From positions 333,001 through 397,000 of the forward strand of contig JADJWQ010000002.1 of the NCBI GenBank assembly GCA_016716265.1: DNA of 64,000 nucleotides. Direction: 5' to 3'. The notes beneath the pieces are model-generated. The model did not search any database. It had not been told where the DNA came from and worked only from the letters and a program-made list of their open reading frames with translations. This document shows, piece after piece, positions 63,331 to 64,000 of this stretch (its first letter is position 1; every line of letters starts with the position of its first letter). Source of the DNA: Planctomycetota bacterium (GTDB lineage: Bacteria; Planctomycetota; UBA1135; UBA2386). The position numbers were made by a program, and so were the translations under genes.

Positions 63331-64000
63331 ATGCGAACCCCTCTCCGTTCGTTCGTGGTGGCCGTCGCCGGCGTTCTCGCCGCCACGGTCGCCCTCGCGC
63401 CCGCCCTCCAGGCCCAGCAGCCCCCGGTCGTCACGCTGGCGCCGGGCTGGGTGCTGCAGGCCTTCGACGCCACCGCCGGCACGCTGCAGGACCTGAGCCT
63501 GCCCGCGCTGCGGCGGCAGTTCACCTTCGAGGTCGTCCTCGGCGGGCAGGTGGTCGAGATCCTGCTCGAGCCGAACGACGTGCGCTCGCCCGACTTCCAG
63601 CTGCTCGTCGACGACGGCACCAAGCTGACGCAGATCGCGACGCCGCCGTCGATCACCTGGCGCGGACTCGCGACCGCCTACCCGAACAGCGTGGTCGCCG
63701 CCGCGATCGACGGCGGGTCGATGCACGCGGTCGTGTCGCTCGGCGACGGCTCCCCGATGTGGGGCATCGACGGCCTCGAGCGGATCGACCCGCAGCAGCC
63801 GCGCACCCGCCACTTCGTCTACGCCAGCGACCAGACCCTGCAGCTCGGCCAGTGCGGCACCGACACGACGGGACACCAGCACCAGGTGCCCGGGCCCGCG
63901 CCGGAGGCGCGCAAGGTCGCCGAGATCGCGTTCGACTGCGACCTCGAGTACTACCAGCGCTTCGGCTCGTCGACGACCGCGGTGCAGAACAACGTGACCG
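63331..64000 (+). CDS. Secreted zinc-metalloprotease-like protein (N-terminal part; cut by window edge)
   Basis: The first 223 residues of an exported protein. Signal peptide (SFVVAVAGVLAATVALAPAL then QAQQ), a beta-rich propeptide-like domain (FTFEVVLGGQVVEILLEPND, then YPNSVVAAAIDGGSMHAVVS and GDGSPMWGIDGLERIDPQQP), and at the end VAEIAFDCDLEYYQRFGS, which looks like the start of a reprolysin-like (M12) catalytic domain. The zinc motif HExxHxxGxxH would lie beyond the window, so activity cannot be judged. A possible cysteine switch (LGQCGTDTTG) is visible in the propeptide. Confidence 0.65.
   Translation, partial: MRTPLRSFVVAVAGVLAATVALAPALQAQQPPVVTLAPGWVLQAFDATAGTLQDLSLPALRRQFTFEVVLGGQVVEILLEPNDVRSPDFQLLVDDGTKLTQIATPPSITWRGLATAYPNSVVAAAIDGGSMHAVVSLGDGSPMWGIDGLERIDPQQPRTRHFVYASDQTLQLGQCGTDTTGHQHQVPGPAPEARKVAEIAFDCDLEYYQRFGSSTTAVQNNVT

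Overview
This 64 kb window is very GC-rich (roughly 70 % by eye) and almost fully coding. The gene content points to a member of the Planctomycetota, probably one of the deep, high-GC lineages. Pointers are a DUF1800/DUF1501 pair, a Ser/Thr kinase with a membrane segment, an ECF sigma factor fused through one membrane helix to a large outer domain, many secreted proteins without a recognised family, and few Shine-Dalgarno sites. No rRNA, tRNA, CRISPR array, prophage or replication origin was recognised. Both ends cut through genes: a kinase on the left and a metalloprotease-like protein on the right.

Layout. 0-13.9 kb: kinase, tandem C-type-lectin protein, beta-propeller-like secreted protein, large HEAT-like secreted protein, N-acyl-D-amino-acid deacylase lipoprotein, C69 dipeptidase, sigma/membrane fusion protein. 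13.9-17.2 kb: xylose isomerase, then an IS110-family transposase followed by about 630 bp of non-coding DNA. That unit is bounded by an 11-bp inverted repeat and contains a long imperfect hairpin of about 270 bp. 17-24.3 kb: secreted protein, DUF4863-like protein, serine hydrolases, an RluA-type pseudouridine synthase with a probable frameshift, an RNA 2',3'-cyclic phosphodiesterase and an MFS exporter. 24.5-31 kb: a coupled run of three ArnT/PMT-like glycosyltransferases with a dual-specificity-type phosphatase and a PAP2 phosphatase. 31-33.4 kb: two small frameshifted secreted-protein genes and a NylB-like serine hydrolase lipoprotein. 33.5-36.7 kb: the DUF1800/DUF1501 pair. 36.7-40.2 kb (minus): a fourth ArnT-like protein, a cytidylyltransferase-like protein and a PLP decarboxylase.

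40.3-45.4 kb is a tight nucleoside-catabolism operon: cdd, deoC, aldehyde dehydrogenase, a half-length aldehyde dehydrogenase, deoA. It should convert cytidines and thymidine to free bases plus deoxyribose phosphate, then to glyceraldehyde-3-phosphate and acetaldehyde, then to acetate. A concentrative nucleoside transporter coupled to a purine nucleoside phosphorylase (56.3-58.5 kb) complements it. 45.4-51.4 kb: FixJ-like regulator, ispG, tpx, an MFS transporter, and a Na/phosphate cotransporter with a PhoU-like partner. 51.4-64 kb: a large secreted protein made of two degenerate beta-lactamase-like halves, an SGNH-like protein lacking its serine, fdhD, the nucleoside pair, an acetyltransferase-like protein, an alpha/beta hydrolase, a polytopic glycosyltransferase-like protein, class I fructose-bisphosphatase and a metalloprotease-like protein.

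Three patterns run through the window. Many genes without a Shine-Dalgarno site have a TANNNT hexamer ending only 7-12 nt before the start codon, as expected for leaderless mRNAs. A 25-nt repeat with an internal dyad occurs at two intergenic sites 14 kb apart. The pentamers CATTG/CAATG seem unusually common for such GC-rich DNA.
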